Virus record (IMG/VR): IMGVR_UViG_3300032285_001050
Coordinates: 1-42,173 of that record
From: a virus
Reading direction: 5' to 3' (one strand)
DNA: 42,173 bases
Position numbers and translations under genes: made by a program
Part shown: positions 31,503-40,015 of the stretch, piece after piece
How positions within the stretch are numbered: position 1 is the first letter of the stretch
How the letters are laid out: every line of letters begins with the position of its first letter
Notes under the pieces: model-generated
Databases searched by the model: none
What the model saw: the letters and a program-made list of their open reading frames with translations, nothing else
What the model was told of the DNA's origin: nothing

Positions 31503-31679
31503 ATGCCTTTAGCTCAACCGATTCCACTGCGCCTTACGCCAAACCAACTGGAATGGCTGGATTCTTGGCGTGGCGATGCCCTTTCTCGCTCTGCCGCTAT
31601 CCGGCTTTTGTTAGAGCAGTCCATTTGTTTCCACCGCGACGGCATCCTGCTTTCCACTGAATTATTGGTGGTCAAGTGA
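31503..31679 (+). CDS. Ribbon-helix-helix DNA-binding protein, probable regulator of the divergent promoters
   Basis: This 58-residue protein has an Arc/CopG-like core: PIPLRLTPNQLEWLDSW (strand and first helix) and SRSAAIRLLLEQSI (second helix). Proteins of this type bind DNA as dimers at inverted repeats. It is encoded immediately right of an inverted repeat covering both early promoters, so it is the natural candidate for their regulator (inference). Start is ATG with no clear Shine-Dalgarno. Its stop overlaps the primase GTG start. Confidence 0.75.
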   Translation: MPLAQPIPLRLTPNQLEWLDSWRGDALSRSAAIRLLLEQSICFHRDGILLSTELLVVK

Positions 31680-34054
31680 AAGAAATTGATTTCACGGAAG
31701 CGCGGCGCTTTATTGCGCTGCTTGGCAAACCAGCGGGCACCATCAGGTTGCGTGCATTCCTTCACCGCGACCATGCCGATAAGCCAAATGACAAAGGCCG
31801 TAAAGGTGGCGCTCGCAAGCCACTTATCAGGCAGTGGCAAGAAGAGGGTCGCGGCGTTTATGTAGTCATCAATGATGGCGGTGACACCAATGCTGAAATC
31901 ACTGCTTGCCGCGCATTTTTTGCCGAATGGGACGATCGTCCCCGTGAATGGCAACTTACCGCATGGCAAGAACTAAAACTACCAGAGCCTACATTTCAAA
32001 TTAATACCGGCGGCAAGTCCATCCATAGTTATTGGGTACTAGCAGATCCCATCACACCTCAGCATTGGGAACTAGTTCAAGCGCGATTGCTTGATTATTG
32101 TGACGCCGATCGTAGCATCAAGAACTCATCCCGCGTAATGCGCTTACCTGGCAGCTATTACGCCAAAGCTGATGGCAGCCTTGGTGATATGTGCCGCATG
32201 GTATCTAGTGCTGGTCAACGTTATAGCGTTGCCGATATTGAAGCCGTACTGCCTTCTGAGGTGTATTATCAGCATGAAAAACCAGCCAGTCGGCACGCAG
32301 AATCCGTCCCGCGTGGCATCGATGAAATTCGCCAAGCCTTAGCCGTAATACCGCCGCGTACGCCAGGCACCGGCACCTATCATATCTATCGCAATATCTT
32401 TTGGGGTTTAATCCAGGCCTGCGGTGATGCAGGCCTGGCTATTGATCTAATGCAGGCGCATAGCCCGCAATGGCAGGGCCTACAGCAGATTGCAGGCTCT
32501 GGTGGTGATCGCATTAATGAAGGCACCTTTTGGTATTGGGCACGGCATTATGGTTGGCGGCCACCTTTGCCAACGCCACAAATAAGCCGTCAGCAGTTAG
32601 ATGCTGCGTCCGCTGATGGCGAAGTTGTCAACCTACAACTTTACGACAAGACCGGCACTGACTGGCTTGATTTAGCCGTAGTGCATGTCTTCAGGCATCC
32701 GCAGGAGCGTTGGATATGCGTTGATGGCATCCTTCACGTTTGGAATGGCACCCATTACCAAGCCAAAACAGATGATGAGTTGGCGCCACAATTGGCGTCA
32801 TTTCTTTCGCTGATCTATGTAGTAGATGGCAAATCAGGCGCCACCTGTTATCCATGGCGGCGCCCGCGCTATGTCGATGAGGCTTTGGCATGGATGCGTC
32901 GGCTGCTAAAACCAATAGCAGTTAATGCAACCAACGCCATTAATTGCCGCAATGGCGTGGTGTCTTGGTCATGGTCTGGCAAAAAACTTGACCTTACTTT
33001 TTCGCCGCATGACCCTGATTTTGCCTTCACATATGTCACTGCTTACAATTACGACCGTGAAGCCAATGGGCAGCATTTATGGCGGTTACTGGAAGCGGTA
33101 GAAGCTGGCGACCGTGACACCCTCCAACGCATACTTGGCAGTGGTCTTGATCTAGCCAAATATCGCGCTATCCAAGGCAGACCCCGTGCTGTGTTAATGA
33201 TTGGTGAAGGCAGTAACGGTAAAGACACCATCCGTACCGCCTTGCGCGATACTCTTGGCGCTCGCAATTTTACCTCATGCACACTGGCCGATTTTCGGCA
33301 ATATGACCAAGGACGCAAGTTTCCTATTGCACCATTGCGCGGCGCATCTGTTAACTGGTCAAGTGAAAATTCACAATTTGTCAGTATCGATAATCTTCAA
33401 TCATTAAAGGCTGCTATTAGCGGGGAAGAGTTGTCATACGAACTAAAAGGCGTACAAGAGTCTCAGTTTGTACCATCTGCATTATTTGTTTTTAACCTTA
33501 ATAAAGACCCATCACTAACTGGTGAACAAGCCGCCATTGAAACGCGGTTTCATGTATTCAAATTTCGTAAAACATTTATGGCAACACCTACAGAACCAAC
33601 CCACATTCAAGCCGATCCAAAACTCAAAGATGACCCTGAGTTTATTCAGCAACAGATATGCCCGGCGTTCCTTAATTGGTTGTTAGAAGGTATGGCCTTA
33701 AGTATTGCAGATGGGATTGATTACACAACTGGCACTCAAGCGATGCAGGATGTGCGTAGAGCTAGTTGTCATCTGTGGGACTTTTGTGATGCTACTGGAT
33801 TGACTTACCAAGATGGCGCGTCAGTGTCAACAAAGCGAGTGTGGGATGCGCTTCAAGCTTGGTATCGAGAGGAAGGCTATATCGACCGCTCAGGTAGGTG
33901 GTTGATGGACCCACCAAATGATCGCACCGTCAAGGCACCCAGGCTGCTGGTGGCTGCATTGCGCCAAATCTTTCCGAAAGTTGCGTCCGAACGGCAGCCC
34001 AGTAAGACCCGTGAGCGTCTCATTAAGGGTCTCAGGATGGACACATGGGCTTGA
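31676..34054 (+). CDS. Primase-helicase (RepB-like AEP primase plus D5/SF3 helicase)
   Basis: This 792-residue protein has an archaeo-eukaryotic-type primase domain in the N-terminal third: AFFAEWDDRP (acidic pair, about residue 84), GGKSIHSYWVL (the S-x-H motif, about 115) and DADRSIKNSSRVMRLPGS (about 142-160). The C-terminal half is a D5/SF3 helicase: MIGEGSNGKDTIRT (Walker A, about 508), VNWSSEN and FVPSALFVFNLNKDPS, with a D5_N-like linker before. It would start replication and unwind DNA, probably at the iterons that lie at and beyond its 3' end. One iteron copy lies in its last codons. It starts with GTG overlapping the RHH stop (GTGA). Confidence 0.88.
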   Translation: MKEIDFTEARRFIALLGKPAGTIRLRAFLHRDHADKPNDKGRKGGARKPLIRQWQEEGRGVYVVINDGGDTNAEITACRAFFAEWDDRPREWQLTAWQELKLPEPTFQINTGGKSIHSYWVLADPITPQHWELVQARLLDYCDADRSIKNSSRVMRLPGSYYAKADGSLGDMCRMVSSAGQRYSVADIEAVLPSEVYYQHEKPASRHAESVPRGIDEIRQALAVIPPRTPGTGTYHIYRNIFWGLIQACGDAGLAIDLMQAHSPQWQGLQQIAGSGGDRINEGTFWYWARHYGWRPPLPTPQISRQQLDAASADGEVVNLQLYDKTGTDWLDLAVVHVFRHPQERWICVDGILHVWNGTHYQAKTDDELAPQLASFLSLIYVVDGKSGATCYPWRRPRYVDEALAWMRRLLKPIAVNATNAINCRNGVVSWSWSGKKLDLTFSPHDPDFAFTYVTAYNYDREANGQHLWRLLEAVEAGDRDTLQRILGSGLDLAKYRAIQGRPRAVLMIGEGSNGKDTIRTALRDTLGARNFTSCTLADFRQYDQGRKFPIAPLRGASVNWSSENSQFVSIDNLQSLKAAISGEELSYELKGVQESQFVPSALFVFNLNKDPSLTGEQAAIETRFHVFKFRKTFMATPTEPTHIQADPKLKDDPEFIQQQICPAFLNWLLEGMALSIADGIDYTTGTQAMQDVRRASCHLWDFCDATGLTYQDGASVSTKRVWDALQAWYREEGYIDRSGRWLMDPPNDRTVKAPRLLVAALRQIFPKVASERQPSKTRERLIKGLRMDTWA

Positions 34055-34340
34055 TTACGGACGCAAGTTGCGTCCGATCGGACGCTAGCCGGACGCAAGT
34101 TACGGACGCAAGATCCCTGTTCCTATCTACCTTTTCACCTCTTCGGACGCAAATAGGGGTAAGTCAAATCAGGTATTTACAAAGAGGCGGCAATGTAGCG
34201 GGGTGAACAAAATACACATATAGGGGGGGGGAATAGGAAAATGCCGTTTTTACGTCCATCGTTGGTATGACTAGCTTTTTTGCGTCCGACTTGCGTCCGT
34301 TTGCGTCCGAACCCAGTAATGACGTGGAGTTTGGCGTCCG
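33981..34340. repeat. Iteron array CGGACGCAA, candidate replication origin
   Basis: The 9-mer CGGACGCAA or its complement TTGCGTCCG occurs about twelve times, counting near-copies. Plus-oriented: 34058, 34079 (7 of 9), 34090, 34103, 34144. Minus-oriented: 33981, 34068, a degenerate copy near 34250, 34280, 34291, 34301 and 34332 (8 of 9). Neighbouring copies start 10, 11, 11, 13 bases apart on the left and 11, 10 on the right, close to one DNA turn. 34058-34076 is a perfect palindrome with a one-base centre. Between the arms, 34153-34279 has no gene and holds an AT-rich tract and nine G at 34223-34231. The 317-base gene gap 34055-34371 is filled by this. Confidence 0.75.
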
Positions 34341-34371
34341 ACGTACTATTGCCCCAGTTACATACCAACCA

Positions 34372-34665
34372 ATGCCTGAAATTAAGTTTCATGTTTCTGA
34401 TGCTGAACTGTCAGAATTGAATGCCGCTGCCGCTGCCGCTGGAACCAGCCGTGCAGCATTTATTCGTGATCGTGCCCTTGCAGGAATGACCACGATGGAC
34501 TACAATGCGCTGGTGGCTGGGGCCGTGCGTCAAATGCATGGCGACATCCCACGCGGCAAAATTGAACACCTCGTTGCATATGTCATCAATCAAACAGCAA
34601 TCAGTAGTCGAAAAGCTCCGTGCGCTATTGACCGAAGCGCTTGCAGTCGCCGCTGCAATCCGTGA
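34372..34665 (+). CDS. Ribbon-helix-helix (MobC/CopG-like) DNA-binding protein
   Basis: This 97-residue protein begins with an RHH core: EIKFHVSDAELSELNAAAAA, then AGTSRAAFIRDRALAGM, typical of relaxosome accessory and CopG-like proteins. The following part (MTTMDYNALVAGAVRQ...) is helical. The last 25 residues may be overlap reading. A start 35 codons upstream lies in the iteron array and has no RHH resemblance, so I chose the ATG before PEIKFHV. It is encoded directly right of the array and may bind the iterons or its own promoter. Overlaps the next gene by 86 bases. Confidence 0.65.
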   Translation: MPEIKFHVSDAELSELNAAAAAAGTSRAAFIRDRALAGMTTMDYNALVAGAVRQMHGDIPRGKIEHLVAYVINQTAISSRKAPCAIDRSACSRRCNP

Positions 34666-34807
34666 CAACGCCCAAGACGATCAGCAGCCGCTGCCTGCTG
34701 ACATAGCTGAATCGCTCACATCCATCGCATCCACAATCAATGAAGCTTGTAACGTCCCAGATCGAATTGCACAATGCATTGCGTCTGGTGGCGCGTGCAG
34801 TCGGTAA
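34580..34807 (+). CDS. Small helical protein overlapping its neighbours
   Basis: This 75-residue frame (MSSIKQQSVVEKLRALLTEA..., ending SGGACSR) is helical with an acidic middle (AQDDQQPLPADIAESL). It lies within the end of the RHH gene and over the start of the clamp gene (68 bases). Protein-like composition supports it; large overlaps on both sides weaken it. Function unknown. Confidence 0.45.
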   Translation: MSSIKQQSVVEKLRALLTEALAVAAAIRDNAQDDQQPLPADIAESLTSIASTINEACNVPDRIAQCIASGGACSR

Positions 34808-35786
34808 CGGTCGCACTCATGCCATCACCGCTGGCGTCTTGCTACATGCTGCTGATGGCATATTGACCGTCACCGGCTACGACATGGAGCTAGGCATCAC
34901 AACCGCCATCAGCGCCTGCGTAGAGGCCCATGGCGCCACCGTCGTACCCCATCGGCTGCTGTCGGACATCATTGGCCGCTTAGACGCCTCTGAGGCCGTC
35001 TCGCTGGCCATCAGCGGCAATCGGCTGGCATTGGTATCGCTCAGCGGCTCCTACAGCCTCTCAGTGGCCTCTGCGGATGATTTCCCGGCTTTACCCGTGG
35101 TGGATGCTGCTAATGGCATTGCCATCGACCTCGTTGGCCCCTTGGCCGCCGTCATGCCAGCAGCCAGCACCGACGTCAGCAAGCAATTGCTGCAGGGCAT
35201 TCACCTGGCCACTGGTCGCGTAGAAGCCACCGATGGCCATCGCCTAGCTATCTGCGCCATTGACTCAGACGCCGAGTTAGACGTGGTGCTACCTGTTCGC
35301 TGCCTGCAGCAAGTCCGGCAACCGGCAACCATCGCCATCGACGGTGGTCAGGTGGCCATCGCCCTAGCCGATGGCACGCAAATCACCAGCCGTACCCTAG
35401 ACGGCACCTATCCCAATGTCCGGCAGTTGGTGCCTACAGAATTTGCACATGCTCTAACCGTTGATCGTCTGCAACTACTGCACGCCTTAGAGCGTGTGGC
35501 CTTAATTGCCGTCAATCATAACTCAATTGTTAAATTATCAACCGCAACTAAAATCCTTGAAATCACAGCCGAAGCCGATGCCAACAGCGGCGCCGAATCC
35601 CTTGTAACCACTGGCACCTTACCCGATCTTGCCATCAACGTTCATTACCTAATCGATGGCTTAAAAACCATGGGCGCTAAGTCGGTTACCCTATCCGCCA
35701 ACACCGCAACCGCACCCGTCACCTTGACGCCTGACAGCATAAGTGGCCATACTTACCTCATAATGCCTGTCCAAGTCAGAAAATGA
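34740..35786 (+). CDS. dnaN: DNA polymerase III beta sliding clamp
   Basis: This 348-residue protein is a full-length beta clamp: MKLVTSQIELHNALRLVARA at the start, ATDGHRLAI at about 163-171 (the conserved TDGHRLA), DGTYPNVRQLVP at the start of domain 3, and the C-terminal IMPVQVRK as in VMPMRL of bacterial clamps. It should form the ring that holds polymerase on DNA. No phage DNA polymerase or clamp loader is visible in the window, so it would have to work with host Pol III. It sits between the origin region and the methyltransferase gene. Confidence 0.9.
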   Translation: MKLVTSQIELHNALRLVARAVGNGRTHAITAGVLLHAADGILTVTGYDMELGITTAISACVEAHGATVVPHRLLSDIIGRLDASEAVSLAISGNRLALVSLSGSYSLSVASADDFPALPVVDAANGIAIDLVGPLAAVMPAASTDVSKQLLQGIHLATGRVEATDGHRLAICAIDSDAELDVVLPVRCLQQVRQPATIAIDGGQVAIALADGTQITSRTLDGTYPNVRQLVPTEFAHALTVDRLQLLHALERVALIAVNHNSIVKLSTATKILEITAEADANSGAESLVTTGTLPDLAINVHYLIDGLKTMGAKSVTLSANTATAPVTLTPDSISGHTYLIMPVQVRK

Positions 35787-36985
35787 CGTCCATCAAGGAT
35801 CTCAAGTCTGATCATAAAAATGCCCGCAAGCGTACAGATCGCTCAGCCAACTTGATTGCTGAATCGCTGCAGCGTTACGGTGCTGCACGCAGCATTGTTA
35901 TTGATGAAGACAACCGGATCCTTGCTGGTAATGGCACCATCGAAGGTGCCAAAGCGGCAGGCATCAAGAATGTCCGCGTCATTGAAACCGATGGCACCGA
36001 AATCATTGCCGTCAAGCGCACCGGCTTAACTGAAGATGAGAAGATCGGTCTTGCCCTTGCCGATAACCGCACCAGCGACTTGTCTGATTGGGACAAGGAC
36101 ATGCTGCAGCGGCTTAGTGAAGAGCATGATATTGCTCCATGGTTTAATGCCGATGACCTAGCCGAGATCCTCGGCACTGTTGAGCAGTTGCCCGCTGAAG
36201 GCCTGACCGATGCCGATGATGTACCCGAGGCGCCAGAGGAGCCGGTTACGAAGCCGGGGGATCTTTGGGTGCTGGGTGATCACCGCTTGCTTTGCGGTGA
36301 CTCGACTGACACTATTGCCCTTGAGCGGTTGATGGGTGGCGTCAACGCCGACCTTTGGCTTACCGACCCTCCTTATAACGTCAATTACGAAGGTGGCACT
36401 GGATTAAAAATTCAAAACGACAATATGAAAGATGCCGAGTTTCGGCAGTTTTTGAAAGATGTTTATATTGCTGCGAATTGCTTTCTTCGCCCTGGTGCTG
36501 CTTTTTATGTTTGGCACGCCGGCTCAGAAGGCTACAACTTTTGCGGTGCCGCCTTTGACACTGGCTGGAAAGTTAGGCAATGCTTGATTTGGATTAAATC
36601 CTCGCTTGTAATGGGCCGCCAAGATTATCAATGGAAACATGAGCCTTGCCTTTACGGTTGGACCGAAGGTGCCGCCCACACCTGGAACTCAGATCGCAAG
36701 CAAACCACCGTTCTTGAGTTTGACAAGCCAAGCCGCAACAAAGAACATACAACCATGAAACCCGTTGACCTTTTCCAATACCAAATGGCCAACAGCACAA
36801 AGCCAGGCAATATTGTGCTCGACTCTTTTGGCGGCTCCGGCACCACCATGATTGCTGCTGAGCGCATCAACAGGAAGGCCCGGTTAATGGAACTAAACCC
36901 ACGCTACTGCGACGTGATCATCAAGCGCTGGGAAGATTTCACTGGCAAGAAGGCTATCCTTGAAGAGGCACCGGAGGCGTTCTGA
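35783..36985 (+). CDS. ParB-like domain fused to a beta-class DNA methyltransferase
   Basis: This 400-residue protein has an N-terminal ParB-like part (about 1-115: RILAGNGTIEGAKAAGI), then the methyltransferase: WVLGDHRLLCGDS, LTDPPYNVNYEG (DPPY at 195-198) and the AdoMet motif DSFGGSGTTMIAAE (about 347). The DPPY motif before FxGxG marks the beta class, which modifies adenine N6 or cytosine N4. No restriction partner is visible, so an orphan methylase that protects phage DNA or marks origin/packaging sites is likely. The start overlaps the clamp stop (ATGA) and the stop overlaps the terminase small subunit start (TGATG). Confidence 0.88.
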   Translation: MTSIKDLKSDHKNARKRTDRSANLIAESLQRYGAARSIVIDEDNRILAGNGTIEGAKAAGIKNVRVIETDGTEIIAVKRTGLTEDEKIGLALADNRTSDLSDWDKDMLQRLSEEHDIAPWFNADDLAEILGTVEQLPAEGLTDADDVPEAPEEPVTKPGDLWVLGDHRLLCGDSTDTIALERLMGGVNADLWLTDPPYNVNYEGGTGLKIQNDNMKDAEFRQFLKDVYIAANCFLRPGAAFYVWHAGSEGYNFCGAAFDTGWKVRQCLIWIKSSLVMGRQDYQWKHEPCLYGWTEGAAHTWNSDRKQTTVLEFDKPSRNKEHTTMKPVDLFQYQMANSTKPGNIVLDSFGGSGTTMIAAERINRKARLMELNPRYCDVIIKRWEDFTGKKAILEEAPEAF

Positions 36986-37308
36986 TGGCCTCGATTCGCA
37001 GTACCCAACTAGAAACCCAAGACCGTGCAGCACGGTTCGCCCGCATCATTGCTAATGGCGGACGTAGGTCGGATTGTGTTCGCTTTGCAGCGGAGAACTG
37101 GGGGGTTAGCGAGCGGTCATGCGACAAGTACCTTGCAATAGCCCGCGACAAGCTCAAGGCTGACTGGGACATCGAACGTCCGCAGATGGTGGCTGACTTG
37201 CTGTCACAATGCAGCACCTTGCAAATGGAAGCTCGTCGCGCTGGGCAGTATCACATCGCCCTTGGCGCAATCAATACCGCAGCCAAGCTGGCGCAACTTT
37301 GTTCATGA
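36985..37308 (+). CDS. Terminase small subunit-like protein
   Basis: This 107-residue protein precedes the terminase large subunit and shows a HTH-like segment: SDCVRFAAENWGVSERSCDK, then YLAIARDKLKADWDIERPQM and a helical oligomerisation tail. These proteins recognise the phage pac or cos site and regulate cutting. No specific family is certain; position and HTH carry the call. It overlaps the large subunit start by four bases (ATGA). Confidence 0.7.
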   Translation: MASIRSTQLETQDRAARFARIIANGGRRSDCVRFAAENWGVSERSCDKYLAIARDKLKADWDIERPQMVADLLSQCSTLQMEARRAGQYHIALGAINTAAKLAQLCS

Positions 37309-38654
37309 GCATTTTAAATGCCATTAGGGGTGGCAATGTTTTACAACGTCTTGGCTATGGCGATATTGATATTGATGTGCCTCAGTTGTTAGAACGCATC
37401 CGTGCTGACCTGCACCCAGGCCAGCTTGCGTTTGTTGATGACCAAACCACCAGCATCCTTGGCGTATCTGCTGGTTACGGCGCAGGCAAGACCAGAGCGC
37501 TATGCGCCAAAGCCGTTCACCTTGCTATGGCAAATCAAGGCTTCATTGGTGTGGTACTTGAGCCCACGGGTCCGCTAATCCGGGACATTTGGCAGAATGA
37601 TTTTGATGATTTTTTAGAAACCTACGACATCCCATATACATTTAGGGCATCACCATTGCCTGAATACAATCTCCATTTGCCAGGTGGTGATACCAAAATC
37701 CTATGCCGTAGCTTTGAGAACTGGACGCGCATCATTGGTATTAACGGCGCATGGATACTGGCCGATGAGATCGACACCGTAGCGCCCAGCATCGCTAATA
37801 AGGCATTCCCAAAGATCCTTGGCCGCTTGCGTGCTGGCAATGTGCGGCAGTTTGCGGCGGCATCCACGCCAGAAGGCTTTAGATGGATGTGGCAAACATT
37901 TGCCAGTGAAGACAGTAAAGGCCGCGAGGATCGAAAGCTGATTCGAATGCGCACTGCTGATAACCCGCATTTACCGCCGGACTTTATTGAGCGGATGCAG
38001 GCCAACTATGACCCGCAACTGCTTAAGGCTTACCTAGATGGCGAGTTTGTAAATCTAACCACCGGGCAGGTGTATGACCGCTTTGATCGTGCCAAGCATG
38101 TGGCTGACATCACTGCACCTGACAGCAGTGAACCGTTGCGCATCGGCGTTGACTTCAACGTGGGCAACATGTCGGCAGTGATCGCATACCGCAATGGCAA
38201 AACACTACAAGTATTTGATGAGATCAGCGGCGCCCATGACACTGATGCATTAGCAGCCGCCATCAAATGCCGTTACCCAGACCATCGCCTTTATGTGTAT
38301 CCAGATGCCAGTGGCGGCAACCGCAGCACCAATGCAACTCAAACCGATATTGCCATCCTTGAAAGCTACGGCATGTCCAACCAATCACCACGCGCCAACC
38401 CACCGGTGCGCGACCGCGTAGCAGCAGTGCAGGCGCTACTGGAAAATGGAAAAGGCGAGGTGCGTTTACACATCGCGGCATCATGTGTAAAGCTTATTGA
38501 ATGCCTAGAACTGCAAAGCTATACCGAACGCGGTGAACCTGATAAAGACCAAGGCTATGACCACATGAACGACGCCATCGGTTATCTCATCTGGCGTGAG
38601 TTCAACCCCCTGCACGCTAGAGCAGGCCGTGGCACAGGAGTTAGATTGTATTGA
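37305..38654 (+). CDS. terL: Terminase large subunit
   Basis: This 449-residue DNA-packaging motor has a Walker A SAGYGAGKTRA (residues 55-63), Walker B AWILADEID (149-157) and RNase H-like nuclease acids in GVDFNVG (Asp283), YPDASGG (Asp334) and DHMNDAIGY (Asp423). It pumps DNA into the prohead through the portal encoded next. The start is set by the ATGA overlap with the small subunit. An ATG 32 codons upstream lies inside the small subunit and is not needed. Confidence 0.92.
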   Translation: MSILNAIRGGNVLQRLGYGDIDIDVPQLLERIRADLHPGQLAFVDDQTTSILGVSAGYGAGKTRALCAKAVHLAMANQGFIGVVLEPTGPLIRDIWQNDFDDFLETYDIPYTFRASPLPEYNLHLPGGDTKILCRSFENWTRIIGINGAWILADEIDTVAPSIANKAFPKILGRLRAGNVRQFAAASTPEGFRWMWQTFASEDSKGREDRKLIRMRTADNPHLPPDFIERMQANYDPQLLKAYLDGEFVNLTTGQVYDRFDRAKHVADITAPDSSEPLRIGVDFNVGNMSAVIAYRNGKTLQVFDEISGAHDTDALAAAIKCRYPDHRLYVYPDASGGNRSTNATQTDIAILESYGMSNQSPRANPPVRDRVAAVQALLENGKGEVRLHIAASCVKLIECLELQSYTERGEPDKDQGYDHMNDAIGYLIWREFNPLHARAGRGTGVRLY

Positions 38655-38671
38655 CACCATAAGCCGCTGCA

Positions 38672-40015
38672 ATGTATAGCCTGCCGTCTGCATATGATTT
38701 CCAAACGGCAAGCAGGCGCATTGCTGCAGTCAATGACCCAAATGGCGCATGGTACTCACAGCAACCGCATTGGATCCTGATCGAGGATCTCATGCAAGGC
38801 ACCTACGGGATGCGGCGCAAGCATCGCCGCTATCTACCGCAGGAGCCTAGGGAGCAAGACGAATCCTACAACAACCGTTTAGCGCGCAGCGTGGTCCCGC
38901 CGTACTACCAACGCCTTGAACGGATGCTGGCCGGGATGCTAACCCGCAAGCCCGTTCGGTTGAATGATGTGCAAGACGTGATCCAGGAAACGTTATTTGA
39001 TGTAGATCTACAGGGCAACGACCTAAACGTATGGACCTATGAAACCACACGTAAAATGGTCCGCTATGGTCACATCGGCGTTTTGGTTGATGCGCCCAAA
39101 GACACTGGCCGCCCCTACTGGGTTACATACACACCACGCGACATCTTAGGCTGGCGCACTGAAGGCAATGACCTAACCCAGCTAAGGCTACAAGAAACAA
39201 TCGTCGTGCCTGATGGTGAGTATGGCGAGAAGACAATCGAACAGGTGCGAGTGCTAACACCTGGCGCATATGAACTGCATCAGCGTGATGAAAAGAGCAG
39301 TTGGAAGATTGTGGATGAAGGCAACACAAGTCTAGATAAGATCCCATTCAGCATTGCATATGCCAACTGCGTTGGTTTTATGGAATCAAGACCACCATTG
39401 GAAGATATTGCAGAGCTAAACCTTAAGACTTATCAAATCCAGTCAGATCTTGACAACCAGCTCCATATCTCAGCCGTGCCGATGCTGGCCTTCTACGGCT
39501 TCCCATCAGCGGCGGAAGAGGTGTCAGCAGGCCCTGGCGAAGCAATTGCGTTCCCCGCTGAAGGCCGCGCCGAATACATTGAACCAGCAGGCCGTAGCTT
39601 TGATTTTCAATTCCGCAGGCTGGAGCAAATCGCATCACAAATCAATGAACTTGGCCTGTCGGCGGTGCTAGGCCAGAAGCTATCAGCCGAAACCGCTGCG
39701 GCTAAGACCATCGACCGCAGCCAAGGCGACAGCACCATGATGGTGATTGCGCAGAATATGCAAGATATGATCGACAATTGCCTGCAGTTTCATGCTCAAT
39801 ATCTCAACACACCACAGGCCGGTAGCTGCCTGATAAATCGTGATTTCCTTGGCGCAAGGCTTGACCCTGCAGACGTAAGCAGTTTGCTCCAGCTTTATAC
39901 AGCAGGAACCATCACGCAAGAAACACTGCTACAGCAACTGGCCGATGGCGAAGTGTTGGGCGATGACTTCGACGTGCAGCAGGAGATTGACGCTACGGCA
40001 AATGCTGGCCTATGA
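38672..40015 (+). CDS. Portal protein (DUF4055 type)
   Basis: This 447-residue protein fits DUF4055 portals: LPQEPREQDESYNNRLARSV, then PPYYQRLERMLAGMLTRKP, YGHIGVLVDAPKD, RDILGWRTEGNDLTQLRL and QIQSDLDNQLHISAVPMLAF. It forms the 12-mer ring for DNA entry. It follows TerL by 17 bases and is followed with an ATGA overlap by the Mu F-like head protein. Start is ATG; no strong ribosome binding site. Confidence 0.88.
   Translation: MYSLPSAYDFQTASRRIAAVNDPNGAWYSQQPHWILIEDLMQGTYGMRRKHRRYLPQEPREQDESYNNRLARSVVPPYYQRLERMLAGMLTRKPVRLNDVQDVIQETLFDVDLQGNDLNVWTYETTRKMVRYGHIGVLVDAPKDTGRPYWVTYTPRDILGWRTEGNDLTQLRLQETIVVPDGEYGEKTIEQVRVLTPGAYELHQRDEKSSWKIVDEGNTSLDKIPFSIAYANCVGFMESRPPLEDIAELNLKTYQIQSDLDNQLHISAVPMLAFYGFPSAAEEVSAGPGEAIAFPAEGRAEYIEPAGRSFDFQFRRLEQIASQINELGLSAVLGQKLSAETAAAKTIDRSQGDSTMMVIAQNMQDMIDNCLQFHAQYLNTPQAGSCLINRDFLGARLDPADVSSLLQLYTAGTITQETLLQQLADGEVLGDDFDVQQEIDATANAGL

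Noticed and set aside
34200-34212. GGTGAACAA near the iterons, similar to the P4-type origin repeat
   Set aside because: Only one copy here; another GGGTGAACAAA occurs just upstream of the DUF3310-like gene, so likely chance; the 9-mer CGGACGCAA is the real array.
38651-38680. TTGACA with TATAGC 18 bases downstream before the portal gene
   Set aside because: The -10 falls over the portal start codon and the TTGACA includes the terminase stop; transcription would begin inside the portal gene, so probably chance.
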